Below are positions 37,024 to 49,635 of a stretch of DNA of 64,000 nucleotides, in pieces. The position numbers were made by a program, and so were the translations under genes. The notes below the pieces were generated by a model. The model made no database searches and was not told where the DNA came from. It saw only the letters and a list, made by a program, of their open reading frames with translations. This DNA is from Cliona cf. orientalis (Eukaryota > Porifera > Demospongiae > Clionaida > Clionaidae). The DNA is taken from positions 1-64,000 of the forward strand of contig OZ005706.1 of assembly GCA_963930775.1 (NCBI GenBank), read 5' to 3'. Position 1 is the stretch's first letter, and each line of letters starts with the position of its first letter.

Positions 37024-39013
37024 TTAGTTTCTCAGGCCCGCACACATCAGTTCTTGGCTGCTGGGCCTTTTTTTTAATTAAGTGGGTAAAGCCTCTAAAG
37101 GTAATTAAATTAATGTCAAGCTTATCGCTCAATCTCGTTGGCTGTCTATCACTCTGACTTCTCAAAACTGCTTTTTTGATGGCTAAGCTATAAGAAACAT
37201 TACCGTTGATGCTGCCGTCGCCTACGGCACCAAAATGACTAATTTTACCAACTTTACCAAGATTACCCTTTTCGCTGCCATCGCCTACAGCACCAAAATT
37301 ACTAATTTTACCAATTTTACCAAGATTACTAATTTTACCAACTTTACCAAGATTACCCTTTTTGCTGCCATCACCTACAGCACCAAAATTACTAATTTTA
37401 CCAACTTTACCAAGATTACCTTGTCACTGCCGTCGCCTACGGCACCAAAATTACTAATTTTACCAATTTTACCAACATTACTAATTTTACCAACTTTACC
37501 AAGATTACCCTTTTTGCTGCCATCGCCTACGGCACCAAAATTACTAATTTTACCAATTTTATCAACATTACTAATTTTACCAACTTTACCAAGATTACCT
37601 TGTCACTGCCGTCGCCTACGGCACCAAAATTACTAATTTTACCAATTTTACCAACATTACTAATTTACCAACTTTACCAAGATTACCTTGTCACTGCCAT
37701 CGCCTACGGCACCAAAATTACTAATTCTACCAATTTTACCAACTTTACCAAGATTACCTTGTCACTGCCGTCACCTACGGCACCAAAATTACTAATTTTA
37801 CCAATTTTACCAACATTACTAATTTTACCAACTTTACCAAGATTACCCTTTTTGCTGCCATCGCCTACGGCACCAAAATTACTAATTTTACCAATTTTAT
37901 CAACATTACTAATTTTACCAACTTTACCAAGATTACCTTGTCACTGCCGTCGCCTACGGCACCAAAATTACTAATTTTACCAATTTTACCAACATTACTA
38001 ATTTACCAACTTTACCAAGATTACCTTGTCACTGCCATCGCCTACGGCACCAAAATTACTAATTCTACCAATTTTACCAACTTTACCAAGATTACCCTTT
38101 TTGCTGCCATCGCTTACGGCACCAAAATTACTAATTTTACCAATTTTACCAACATTACTAATTTTACCAACTTTACCAAGATTACCCTTTTTGCTGCCAT
38201 CGCCTATGGCACCAAAATTACTAATTTTACCAATTTTACCAACTTTACCAATATTACCCTTGACGCTGCCGTCACCTATACTATAAATTAACTAAGACCA
38301 GTCACTTTTCAAACATTTTTTAGCACGAGGTTGGCAATAAATGGGCATGATTAATGATGGACCATGCCCCAAAAAAATAAAAATAAGCCGCCCGCCTACA
38401 TCATTTCTTCACTGGAAAAGCCTGAGAAACTATTTTTCCTGACCTAATAATTATAATATTATGGGTACCAAAAGAAAATTTAATACTTTTCAATGTTCGG
38501 TCATCAATATCACACGATCCACAGTTTGGAGCACATTGAGCTACCGGTTCACATTGTTAGCACACCCCAGGCCACTCTGAGCAGCAACTGTGTCTCTGCT
38601 CTCACTCATCTCCCTGAGATACTCCTGGAGGAGGAGATGGAGAGCTACTCCACCAGCCAGCAACACTGCACTGATCTACTCTCATCTGTACACAACACTG
38701 GAGGTATGTATGACTGTCATAAAGTCATCCTAACTTTTAACCACCCATCCAAATTAATTAACACTGTACCCCCCTATTACAAGAATAATATTATTATAAT
38801 CCCCATGCTTAAAATTATTGTCTACCCCCTACTATACTTGCAGTGTACATGCAGAGTCTGAGTCACATTCTTCAAATTATGGCTGCACCTTTGCTGCAAG
38901 TTCTCGAGGAAGAGATACAGAGAAACAAAGACAAACTGACAAAACTTAAGAAAGAACGTGAGGAACTATCATGCTTTCTTGAAGTTGGTGACAGTGATTT
39001 AGATCGATTATAG
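36256..39013 (+). CDS. BRCC3: Lys63-specific deubiquitinase BRCC36
   Basis: JAMM/MPN+ metalloprotease that cleaves K63-linked ubiquitin, catalytic subunit of the BRCA1-A and BRISC complexes. Start ATG 36256 (MVHCVELCSDVYQVCLTHAL), stop TAG 39011-39013. The catalytic Glu is in EKEEVMGLLMGE. The metal site is complete: GWYHSHPHITVWPSHV, then DVSTQSSYQLLD across an intron. C-terminal helices follow (LEHIELPVHIVS, LPEILLEEEMESY, VLEEEIQRNKDKLTKLKKER), as in human BRCC36. A 1.5-kb intron (about 36945-38505) holds the 9-bp-based satellite at 37205-38275. The stop is 44 bp from the stop of the convergent CEP63 gene, so the 3' UTRs must overlap. Confidence 0.95.
37001..37024. repeat. (TA)n microsatellite after poly-A
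   Basis: A-run followed by a perfect TA repeat in the long BRCC3 intron. Confidence 0.95.
37205..38275. repeat. Higher-order satellite with a 9-bp submonomer, in a BRCC3 intron
   Basis: Basic 9-bp unit AAxxTTACC (AATTTTACC, AACTTTACC, AAGATTACC, AAAATTACT) repeated in blocks of about 35-63 bp. Blocks are separated by a 27-bp linker (CTTTTTGCTGCCATCGCCTA then CGGCACC) or its variant with TTGTCACTGCC. Linker-to-linker distances are about 62-64, 71 or 88-90 bp, i.e. near-multiples of 9. A larger unit is also repeated: the stretch near 37520-37720 recurs near 37857-38060. Because the units are multiples of three, reading frames stay open for hundreds of bases, but nothing indicates translation. 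Confidence 0.93.
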
Positions 39014-39057
39014 CAACATAATAATATTATAGAACACTTCAACTATCATTATGACTG

Positions 39058-40611
39058 TTAGTTTGGTGATAGCATTCTCTGCAGTGAACTGTCCAATTGA
39101 TCAAAATGTTTACCCAGCACCCCTTCCAACAGCTGAGACCACTGTTCCCTCTCCCCTCCCTCTCCCTCTCCACTGGGGGCAGCTGGATGATGATGAGGGT
39201 GGACTGGCTCCAACGCTACATATCCACAGCCACCACCAGCTCCACCAACAGGACTGTCAACCACTCTCCCGCTAGCCCCACCAACAGGACTGTGAACCAC
39301 TCTCTCTGCTTCTGCTTCAAATCGTCCAATGGCCTCGTTCTTAGTGGTTTGAGGTGTCTCTCCTCTGCCACTGCTCCGATGACTCTCTCTCAATTGGTGT
39401 TCTAGTTTTTGCACTCTCTCTTCCAATCTCCGAACCACCTCACTCTCCTCCTGTCCCTGCTGAACTTTGACCTTGTCCAGTTGCTGTTTCCAGTTGTCTC
39501 CTTCCCTCCTTGTTCTGTGTAGCTCGTCCCTCAGACCCTTCTCCACCTCCAAGTGAGCCCCTAGCTCCTTCCTTAAGGTTGTGACCTTTCCTTTCATCTG
39601 CTCCAGCTCACTCTGATAGCTAGCAGACAGATTGGCCACACCCACTTTCTCCTCCAGGTCCCTGTATTAGCATAGTATTACGTATAGATCTACCAACTGC
39701 AAACTTTGGTAAGTCTCCATACCTAATGAGTCCATCCTTGCTCCTGATGGTCTCCTGTAGATGGCTCACACTCTGTTGGCTCTGCCTCCTCTCCACTTCA
39801 ACTCTCTCCATCTCTTCCTCCCTCTTCTTCAGCCGTTCTCTCAGTTCTCTGCACTCTCTCTCCATCTCCCTCTCTTTCACCTTGGCCCCTGCTAACTGGC
39901 TCCTCAGACAGTGGCACTCCTGTCTGTAGTTTGTTGTCCCATGGCCGCCACTGCCAGCAGTCACTGACTTCTGTTGGCTGCTTCTCTTTGCCCTGAGTTG
40001 TTCGTAGCTGTGTCTAAGGCGAGAGAGCTCAGATCTCACTCTGACTAGCTGAGCCTCACAGTCAGCATGTCTGGCTCTGTGCTCCTGGTCCAGCTCAACA
40101 CCACGTAGTCTCACTCTCTCAAGCTATGCATGGAGAAATTTTTAAAATTTTGTAAATGATAAGTAGATTTTTGTCCACACCTGGTCAGTTCTCTCTTGCA
40201 GTGATATTCTGAGAGTGGCGAGTTCCTTTTCCCTGAGCTTCAGCTCGGCCTGAGTCTCTCTCATCTTCCCCTCCCACTCTCTCTGGTGATCGGAGATCAG
40301 AATGTCCAGCTGATGCATCAGCTATCACAAATTATAGTGTAACTATTTAATAATAAGCTTCACACAGCCATTTTAACAGTCTCACCTCCTTCACTTCAGG
40401 CTCACATGAAGATAACAGTGTTCTAAGGAGAAAAAAGGGTACACCTCAGTTATAGTTATATGGTGCGCTTAATTTAGAAAAGATAGGCACTTTTATAAAA
40501 TTAACGGTACCTCGGTACCTGGAAACAGCTAATAGTGATTTTAATAGTGATCATGGTTTACCCATTTCTGGCATTCTTCTGCAGCATATTCAGGAGTTCT
40601 CCACTCGCCAT
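39058..40611 (-). CDS. CEP63: Centrosomal protein CEP63/DEUP1-like
   Basis: Coiled-coil centriole-duplication protein. Start ATG 40609-40611 (MASGELLNMLQ), stop 39058-39060. The first exons give SSCEPEVKE, then LMHQLDILISDHQREWEGKM, then ELKLREKELATLRISLQER, which align with human CEP63 ([44 protein letters not shown]). Next, LSRLRHSYEQLRAKR aligns with CILKRSYEKLQKKQ. The rest is continuous heptad coiled coil (EMERECRELRERLKKREEE, then VVRRLEERVQKLEHQL), and a Gly/His/Pro-rich tail ending HFDQLDSSLQRMLSPN. The protein is shorter than vertebrate CEP63 (about 450 against 700 residues). The N-terminal match covers roughly 110 residues and is the basis for the call. Confidence 0.82.
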
Positions 40612-40713
40612 GATAGCTCCAAACACCGTGCGCGCGCTCGATCAACTTCAAAATTGCCACAGCGACGCGCGCGCCGCCGTAATTTCTGCTGATTCAGCAG
40701 ATATTCATCCAAG

Positions 40714-42489
40714 ATGCAGGCCCCCAGTGACAAGAAGAAACTACATGGATTTCTCAGCGATCTACTTCGTGTAGGATGTGTAAAAGTGAGGATATGTTAT
40801 ATTCCAGCTTGCATAAAGTGATAAAATCTCATCATCTATCAGGGATTTCTCTACTTTGCCTGCCACCTCAGAGGCCGTGAGGAGATGATATGCAGTGTGA
40901 GTAATGAGCCATCAGTACCCATTCTGCTATCAGCCAGCAACTCTCCAGCCAGCTCCTTCGCCCGGCAGAGCTCTGCAGATCAGCTACCCAAAGAACCGTC
41001 AGTTCATACTCTACTATAGTTGGTACAACACATGTGTTGGGCTATAATATATATTGTTATCCAGTTAAATTTAATATAAAGACACCCCTAGCTGTGTGGA
41101 GGAAGGTTGATTAGCTATTAGTACTGAAAAGTTTGTTTTGAGGTGATTTAATGAGTATTTTTTATGGATTTTTATGAAATATTGTCACCATTGTGGATAG
41201 TAATGAAGTACATGGCAGCAAATAACGAGTATTGATGGGGTAGCTCGTCCAGGGATTATTATCAGTTTTATAGGATGAAATCGGGACTTTGATTAGTTAA
41301 AATCAGAAAATTGATTAGTATTGATGATGATTTAAGTAGTATTTAGGGTAGAAAATGTAGTTGTCTTCCTCCACAGGGGTGTACGCCCATTGTCTGGAAT
41401 AGCCCATTGCAAATCTCGATCTGAGGTCCACATTGAAGTACAATCCCCCTAATACCAAGCTAATACAGATTAATATCTCTTTCAGTCCCCTTCTCTTTAT
41501 AAATCTACTAGATTCAGTTAATTTGAGATGTCCCCTTGCTATATGTGTGATTTTACCCCCATAATTATATGGCATCTTCCTTGTTTCAGTGGTAATATTT
41601 TGCTGAGTCAGAAGCGTCAGCGCCGCCTCAGCGGTTATGGGTTCATTAACGTGGGGCTTCCCCCTGCCAGCCCAGCCGGCAGCGAGGACAATGAGGTGAG
41701 AATGATGTAATGTTAATAACATTCCATCAACTTATTCTGGCCACTACAGGATGAGAATTGCACACTGTTTCTCATTGCTGGCTATGCTAGGTACAGTTGC
41801 CCGTACGTCTGGGTAAGACTAATGAAAGCTGTGAAATACGAACATAGAAATCACATCTCTTTATTAGGTTCGTTCCAACCACGAAAGGCTGGTGAGATTG
41901 AGCAGTGAAGACTCGGCCGAGAAAGACTACCCTCTGCTATTGATGTCAACATCAGAGTGGAAGGAAAAAGGTTTCTACTTCACTTTCTAACGAACTTTGC
42001 TTATGTTTGTTGCTTTCTGCTGTCTTATCTCTCCACAGATACTAAAGTATGGGACGTCATAGCTGACTTGGTGGCCATCTGCACTTCTCCCTCTCCTCCA
42101 AACCCATTTGCTGTTGATTTTGACTTCTTTGAGGCCCTTCCCTCTACGGAGAGGGTCCTGGCCACTGCGGCCATGATCAGCCTGCTCAGATCCATACTGA
42201 CCAGCGGATCACACCGATATGACAGGAGAGGTATAATGAAGGAGTTGAGGAACTGTGATTTTATGGATTATGTTAATTTTTTTTTTCCTCTCATGTTTCA
42301 GTCCGTGAAGATCTGAGAAAAGTGAGTCAGCTTCATTTTCGTTCCATGCTGGAGGTCATGGAGTCGGGTCGAAGATCACAAGGTCAACTGCTGACGCAGA
42401 TTGATCCGACACATAGTTTAGCCCCTGCCACTAGCAGACAATCAGTGCTGAGTCAGCTCTACACTGCACAATCACCAAACCAATCATAG
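40714..42489 (+). CDS. Uncharacterised protein, about 292 residues
   Basis: Seven exons with clean splice sites from ATG 40714 (MQAPSDKKKLHGFLSDLLRV) to TAG 42487-42489. I do not recognise the family. Visible features: a short hydrophobic first segment (GFLYFACHL), a Ser-rich stretch (SASNSPASSFARQSSADQ), a basic segment (LLSQKRQRRLSGYGFINVGL), a compact central part (CTLFLIAGYARYSCPYVW, then VRSNHERLVRLSSED), a helical domain (TKVWDVIADLVAICTSPSP, then ERVLATAAMISLLRSILTSG) and a polar tail. No signal peptide or transmembrane helix is convincing. A polyadenylation signal (AATAAA) is at 42519-42524. It is head-to-head with CEP63, about 100 bp between starts. The second intron contains a 367-bp MITE. 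Confidence 0.7.
41039..41405. mobile_element. Inverted-repeat element (MITE), GGGC(T)ATTCCA family, copy 2
   Basis: Starts GGGCTAT and ends GGAATAGCCC. Inside each end lies the same block as in the PDCD10-intron copy (ACACCCCTAGCTGTGTGGAG on the left, TTCCTCCACAGGGGTGTAC on the right). The interior is AT-rich with no coding frame. About 367 bp, longer than copy 1 (231 bp). Confidence 0.72.
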
Positions 42490-42548
42490 CTAAACTACAA
42501 TGCTATTATTTTGTATTTAATAAAGAAGATATTAAGTATAAAAATTAA

Positions 42549-42942
42549 TGTGACCTGCTATGGAAAAATAGACCATTTGCAATTTTTCATAAAAATTGAG
42601 TTTTTGGCATGGATTGATAGATCCCTATGTGTACTGAATCCAATGGAGCAAATTTCATGAAAAATATTGATCACAAGTGAAATTATGACCATTTTTATGT
42701 AGTGCAGGTAGATACATTCATTTTTCGGAAAATTTTAAATTAAATTTAGTATGTGTCCGAGCAAATATCGCTCATAACTAAGGTTTACATGCTGCAACCA
42801 CATAAATATTGTACATCAATATGAAGCCAAAAATCTACACTTTCCAAAGGACTAAAAAACAGAAAATTGAAAAATTCTCATTTTCCCCACATTTTGCCTA
42901 TTATTGGAAATGAAATTTTATTGCAAATCATATTCGGTCACA
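42549..42942. mobile_element. Inverted-repeat element, TGTGACC family, longer copy
   Basis: Begins TGTGACC and ends GGTCACA, about 394 bp, AT-rich, in the interval between the unrecognised gene and the TMEM254-like gene. Shares interior blocks with the shorter element at 43243-43431 (TAAAAATTGAxTTTTxGCAT and CATTTTCCCCACATTTT-like blocks), which shows they are one family. Confidence 0.72.
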
Positions 42943-43061
42943 AATTTAATGTTCATAGTAACGCATAATATGGTAAAAGATCGTCATACAAATTCACCGA
43001 TATTAATATCATATTCACGTTATGTTGACGATCATTACCACCTTACTACTCTGCACAACCA

Positions 43062-43923
43062 ATGGCTGAGCGACAGCTTCGATATTTCCGCTGCACTGCG
43101 TGGTACCACTGGCTGTGGGTGGTCGGAGGCATAGGGCTCATGACAGTAAGCATAATATATATATATATATCTGATGCTACAGTAGATCGAGCACGACAGG
43201 GGATTTAATAACAGTCAGTGCCACACCCTCTTTGTACATGTTTGTGACCTGTTCTGAGAAAAGGGACCACTCGGGATATTTTATAAAAATTGAATTTTTA
43301 GCATAAAGCAAAAATTCTAAAAAACAGAAAAATGAAAAAATATTCACTTTTCCCCAGATTTTAGCTATTTATATTGGAAAATGAAGTTTTTTTCCCCGAG
43401 TGCATGGTCCCTTTTCTCAGAGCGGGTCACATTTTATCAATCGATGTCTACAGCTGTTGCTGGTGCGTCCTGACGTGTTTCCCTACGCCAGCTTCGGGCC
43501 AGTCGGGTCTTTTCTGCACTACCTCGCCTACCAGCGACCAATCATTCTCAAAATACTGTGAGTCGATGATGAAGGGTATTCCATGCTCAACTACCAAATT
43601 ATCGCTAATTATAGGATATCAGGAACAGTAGTGGCACATATCGGAGAGGGGACTTATGCTTTCATATTGGCAAGGTATTATCATTTAATTACCCCGCGCG
43701 CATGCGCNNNNNNNNNNNNNNNNNNNNNNNGGTATGTGCTCTACAGAGCTCTAGTTAAGTAATGGCATTTATAATTAAATTTTGTGCTTTGTTCAGGCGT
43801 ATGAATCTGGCTACCGCTGATGTTGTTCTGTGGACTGCTCAGACCACCATTCTTGGCTTCACGTCTCTAATGCCACTCAGGGCAAAGTACAAACAGATTC
43901 TCAACAAAGATGCAAAGGATTAA
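43062..43923 (+). CDS. TMEM254: TMEM254-like membrane protein
   Basis: Small membrane protein of unknown function. Four exons: 43062-43146, from 43454, about 43615-43675, and 43799-43923. The start is ATG 43062 (MAERQLRYFRCTAWYHWLWV). Three to four hydrophobic segments: WLWVVGGIGLMT, LLLVRPDVFPYASFGPVGSF, then ILISGTVVAHIGEGTYAFIL, and WTAQTTILGFTSL. The features SFGPVGSFLHYL, HIGEGTYA and WTAQTTILGFTSL correspond to the SLGPxxxxL, HxxEAxYS and WxxQTxxFGxxSL pattern of human TMEM254. Intron 1 contains an inverted-repeat element that ends about 20 bp before the acceptor of exon 2. Intron 3 contains the N gap. The stop is 43 bp from that of convergent MRPL44. Confidence 0.8.
43243..43431. mobile_element. 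Inverted-repeat element, TGTGACC family, shorter copy
   Basis: 189 bp with terminal inverted repeats of about 35 bp (left CTGAGAAAAGGGACC, right GGTCCCTTTTCTCAG) and tips TGTGACC/GGGTCACA. Looks like an internally deleted relative of the element at 42549-42942. It is inside intron 1 of the TMEM254-like gene. Confidence 0.82.
43708..43730. other. Assembly gap (23 N)
   Basis: Run of N in an intron of the TMEM254-like gene, preceded by GCGCGCATGCGC. The true length is unknown. Confidence 1.
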
Positions 43924-43966
43924 CATTCATTGACAATGAGAATAGTCCAATGTACCAGATTCTGTT

Positions 43967-45109
43967 TTATATTGTAGCCTTTATTTCTATATTTTGTTCG
44001 TTTGGTTGGTGATTTTCTGCCTCCTGTTGACCTTCCTCCGCAGTCCACTGCAGCAGCTGCTCCTCTGGTATCATCTCTTGATCGTCAGACGGCAAAACGA
44101 CGTTGGACAGCTCCGTCTGGAAGTGGGTTTGAAGTGCAGCCAGCATTGCCTCTCTCTCCGCTCTCTTCAAAGAAGTACCACACCCCTCTCCTAGTAGCTC
44201 CGCCCCTGAGTACACACCCACCACAAATGATGGAAAATGAGTAGCTCTCCCTGACTCCTTGATCAGCCTAGACACTGGTCCGCGCCTTCCCTTGCTCTTT
44301 AGAACAGCTTGGAGAATGAATCGCGGCTGCTGGAGATTGATTAGCTCACCAAGGTCCTTGCTGGCTAGCTGAGAGATGATAAAGTCGTGCACAAATGATC
44401 GCGCTGCCTTTGCACTGTGATTCTCATACAGCAATCCAATCACAGCATAGAAAGCAGTTCTGATCACATTGACGTTTGAAGGATCACCAAGTATCTTTGC
44501 GGTCTGAATTAGTTGAGTGATTCCGAGATGACTAGCCATGTCTGTCACCACTGGGTCACTGTTAAGAAAGTCTCTGATGTCCTGTAGCATCCTCACCGTC
44601 AGCTTCGGGTAGTTGAAGTAGAGATATTCGTGTACATAGTGCAACATGACAGAGCGACCAAGGACAGAGAGGTGGTTGTCGTTCTCATACTGCTGTTCCT
44701 CCAGGCTACTTCGCTGCGATCGCGATGAGCCATCCAGCTGATTCTCATCTCTAAGGACTGCTTGCAGCAACGGAAGGTGCACGGCATCAATACCAATGCG
44801 ATGAGCCAAGGCTGACAGTTCAGCACTGTAGCTCCAATTAGAGCCCACTCTCTTCTTTCCAGTTAGTGGGTTAATATTCCATTTTTCTGGTGATTTAGCA
44901 ACGGCACTAGCACCTTGACCTTCCCCTGTGCTGATCTGGTCATCGCTGTGGGATTCTGGAGTAACGACAAGACAACGTGAGACGAGGGAGGAGGAGACCA
45001 GGCGCCATGGTGAGCTAATTTCAGTGGGTGCTCGATAAATTGTCCTTCTCCTCCACTCTCTGAGGATGCTTGGGGAAATTCTCACTGCATTCTGGCCTCT
45101 CTGCAGCAT
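43967..45109 (-). CDS. MRPL44: Mitochondrial large-ribosomal-subunit protein mL44
   Basis: Intronless frame of 380 residues from ATG 45109 to stop 43967-43969. The N-terminus is rich in Arg, Ser and Leu, consistent with a mitochondrial presequence. An inactive RNase III-like domain follows (SNWSYSAELSALAHRIGIDA, FYAVIGLLYENHSAKAARSF, VHDFIISQLASKDLGELI), then a double-stranded-RNA-binding fold (SRLIKESGRATHFPSFVVGV, LLGEGCGTSLKRAEREAML). Human MRPL44 shows the same order ([57 protein letters not shown]). mL44 sits on the outside of the mitoribosome near the polypeptide tunnel. The acidic C-terminal tail is species-specific. Confidence 0.93.
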   Translation of the reverse strand: MLQRGQNAVRISPSILREWRRRTIYRAPTEISSPWRLVSSSLVSRCLVVTPESHSDDQISTGEGQGASAVAKSPEKWNINPLTGKKRVGSNWSYSAELSALAHRIGIDAVHLPLLQAVLRDENQLDGSSRSQRSSLEEQQYENDNHLSVLGRSVMLHYVHEYLYFNYPKLTVRMLQDIRDFLNSDPVVTDMASHLGITQLIQTAKILGDPSNVNVIRTAFYAVIGLLYENHSAKAARSFVHDFIISQLASKDLGELINLQQPRFILQAVLKSKGRRGPVSRLIKESGRATHFPSFVVGVYSGAELLGEGCGTSLKRAEREAMLAALQTHFQTELSNVVLPSDDQEMIPEEQLLQWTAEEGQQEAENHQPNEQNIEIKATI

Positions 45110-45349
45110 TTTTTCTGGTGCGCGTGTATTGGAAATTTACCTTGCGCATGCGTAGAAATTCCAAATCAGCTGATAAAAACACAGACCTCGTGAAAATTAT
45201 TTTTTTTTTTACATACTTTGAACAATAATTCACAATAAATTTGCATAGTTTAATACATAAAAGTGTATTCATAAATTTTCATTTCCCAACTGTGAGAGCT
45301 GTTCATGTGTGCAAGTAAGTGCATGTGAGTGTGTGTTGGATCAGTGTAG

Positions 45350-47076
<1,727 letters not shown>

Positions 47077-47355
47077 GTTGGAAGACTTAGGTGAGTTGCT
47101 TCCTTTTAATACGCCCCAGATCTACTATCACAGCGCAGCGGACACCTCAGTACGATCTGATGCAAGGCCAAGGTTCGACACAATCATGTGACTGCAGTGG
47201 TCCATTTAACAAGGGGAAACCCCTCACCACTACTGCGCGGTGATCGTGACGACCTATACCAAAACTAATTCACACACGTTATTGTGACGACCATTACCAA
47301 TAATGTTTATAACCTGTACTCCATGTACCACAATGCCGCCATACAGAAAAATAAG

Positions 47356-49571
47356 TTAATCGATAAAATCTTCTAAAAAGTGTGTATCAGTTTGTGGACT
47401 CTGTGAGCCTTCCTGTATCGATGTTCGATATGTGACCTGTGTCTGCTTATCGTCTGCCGTTGGCTCCCAGGCGGTGGAGCGGATCATGTGGGGCGTGGCC
47501 AACCCCGTCTTCATGAATCCACCCCCCGTCCCGTTGCCGGGGGAAGGGGGATATTCAACCACTGCAGTGGGAGGAGCCAGATCGCCTTGGAAACTGTTTA
47601 AAACCGATGAGTCTTTATGCTGGTTGTCTAAATGAGGGGGAAGGCCCTGATCACTATCTGGTTGAAATGTTCTCTCATTTTCTGTCCGTTCTACATCTGT
47701 TGATTTCTCAACTCCAACTTCAGCCATCTCCACCAGTTCTCTCTCTCCTCCTTCTCCACTTGCTGACGATGTCATCACACCGACTAGTGTCTCGGGAATC
47801 AATGTTAACCCTTTCTTCTCTGCATTTCCTCTGTCTTGATGTGCTTCAGTGATACCATTTGCATCAGATGATAGCTTGTCCAGTTCAATTGCTCCGAACA
47901 TGATCCCTCCCCCTCCGGCTGCCCCGCCCTCTTCCTCCTCCTCTCCTTCTCCTGCTACATGGAGTCCGAGTCCTATTGGACTCAGTTCACGTTCCAGTCT
48001 CTGATTCCCAGCCTTGTGCAGATCAGCGTGGCTGTGAGATGGTGACATCATCCATTCCCTGTCCTCCGTTGGGCCGGGGGAGCCCTCTGAGATGATGGGA
48101 GAGAGGAGAGGAAGCATTGAGACAGGCTTCATTGCGATGGCGTAGGCAGAGGAGGCAGGTGGGTGGGCGTGGTTTGGCACAGGTGGGTGGGGGAAGGCCT
48201 CGTGGAGCTCAAACTGCAGCGGTGGACTCTGCATCTGATTGGACGATGGGTCAGTGTTTGAAGGCTCAGGACTGATCGAGCCTCTTTGCTGTTGTTGCTG
48301 TAATGCTTCATTCTCCTGATAGAGGGACATCGGGGGAGAGGGGATCGGGGGAGAGGGAAGGCGAGGGTAGGAGGCATTGGTGGTCAGCGTCTCCGAGGGA
48401 GGAGATGCGGCGGCCATATTGTTGTTGTTGGCTTGTTCTCTGGAGTCTCCTGTGTTACTCCGACTGGTTGAAGTGATGCTCGGAGTAGGTACAGATATTG
48501 CCTGCAGAGACAGTGACACTTCTGGCTTACTCTCAACCATCCTACAGAAAATTGAAAAAATTCATTTTCAGTTCACTTTTTATCAATAAAAAATTTTTCA
48601 TAAAACACATCCATATTGTTAATTGCACTCACATTGGTCTAGTTAGCTTGTCGATGAGAGCCTTGAGGTTGGGCAGAGTGTGTTTGAAAAGAGACTTGGA
48701 TATGCCGAGACCAGAGTACTGACGCAGCTGACAGATGTCCTTATTTAGGAGGTAGACTGCATACATGTACACCTCCTTCTCACTGCCTCGCAGAAACAGA
48801 GGGAAGCTGAAGAACAGAGACAGGAAGAAAAAATAGCAAAGAGCTCAACCACTGGCCCCGAAGGACAAAAATTGTGCACTCACTCTCTGTTGTTTTGTAT
48901 GGCTGATATATCAGAGATGTAGTCATAAATGGCGGACTTTGACCCGTTGAGGTGGAGGGGGTACTGTAGAGGGGCGCTCAGTGTGGCTGCCACGTGATGC
49001 ACAAGCTGAGCTACATACCCCAAAGCAACTCCAAGCTGATCCTGATAACCTGGCTCTGAAAATGAAGTAAAAAGTAAAGGGGGGACGACATGACATTGTA
49101 TAATTATACAGACTTTTGTAAGCGCTACTTACGGTCATGCTGGTCCGCATTGGGAAGGATTATGTTGCATATGGCATAGGCATCTTTGGCTTCAGAGATG
49201 AAGAATGTCTGTCCCAGCTCATGGATCATTGTACGCTCACGAAGGGTGCAGAAACGCTCAAATCGAGACAGCCTCTCCCTGTCAGTAAGGTGACATTGAT
49301 AAGTTGCGAGAGAGAGGGGAAGGGGGGGGGGAGATGGCTTACATTCTCTTGCAGTGGTGTTGGTAGTCAGTGTAGTACTGTTCTCTGAGCTCCTCCAGCT
49401 CCTTCAGCCTCAAGCCAAGACTCTCCTCTGCAATATGGAAGTTATAGTAACGTGTTAATCATTTAAGGTCACGTGACCTACCTCTAGTGTCCAACTGCTC
49501 CTTTAGCTCATTCAATGCCTTCCGCTCTATTCAAATTCATGAGTAGATTGTTATGTTAACACCTTTTCCCC

Positions 49572-49635
<64 letters not shown>

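Noticed and set aside
37205-38275. CRISPR-like array
   Set aside because: The spacers are not unique: the intervening sequence is itself the 9-bp repeat. The setting is an animal intron.
37235-38291. Three overlapping open frames of 117-133 residues rich in N-F-T and K-I-T
   Set aside because: They come from the satellite, whose units are multiples of three. They lack splice sites or a start context and are inside a BRCC3 intron.
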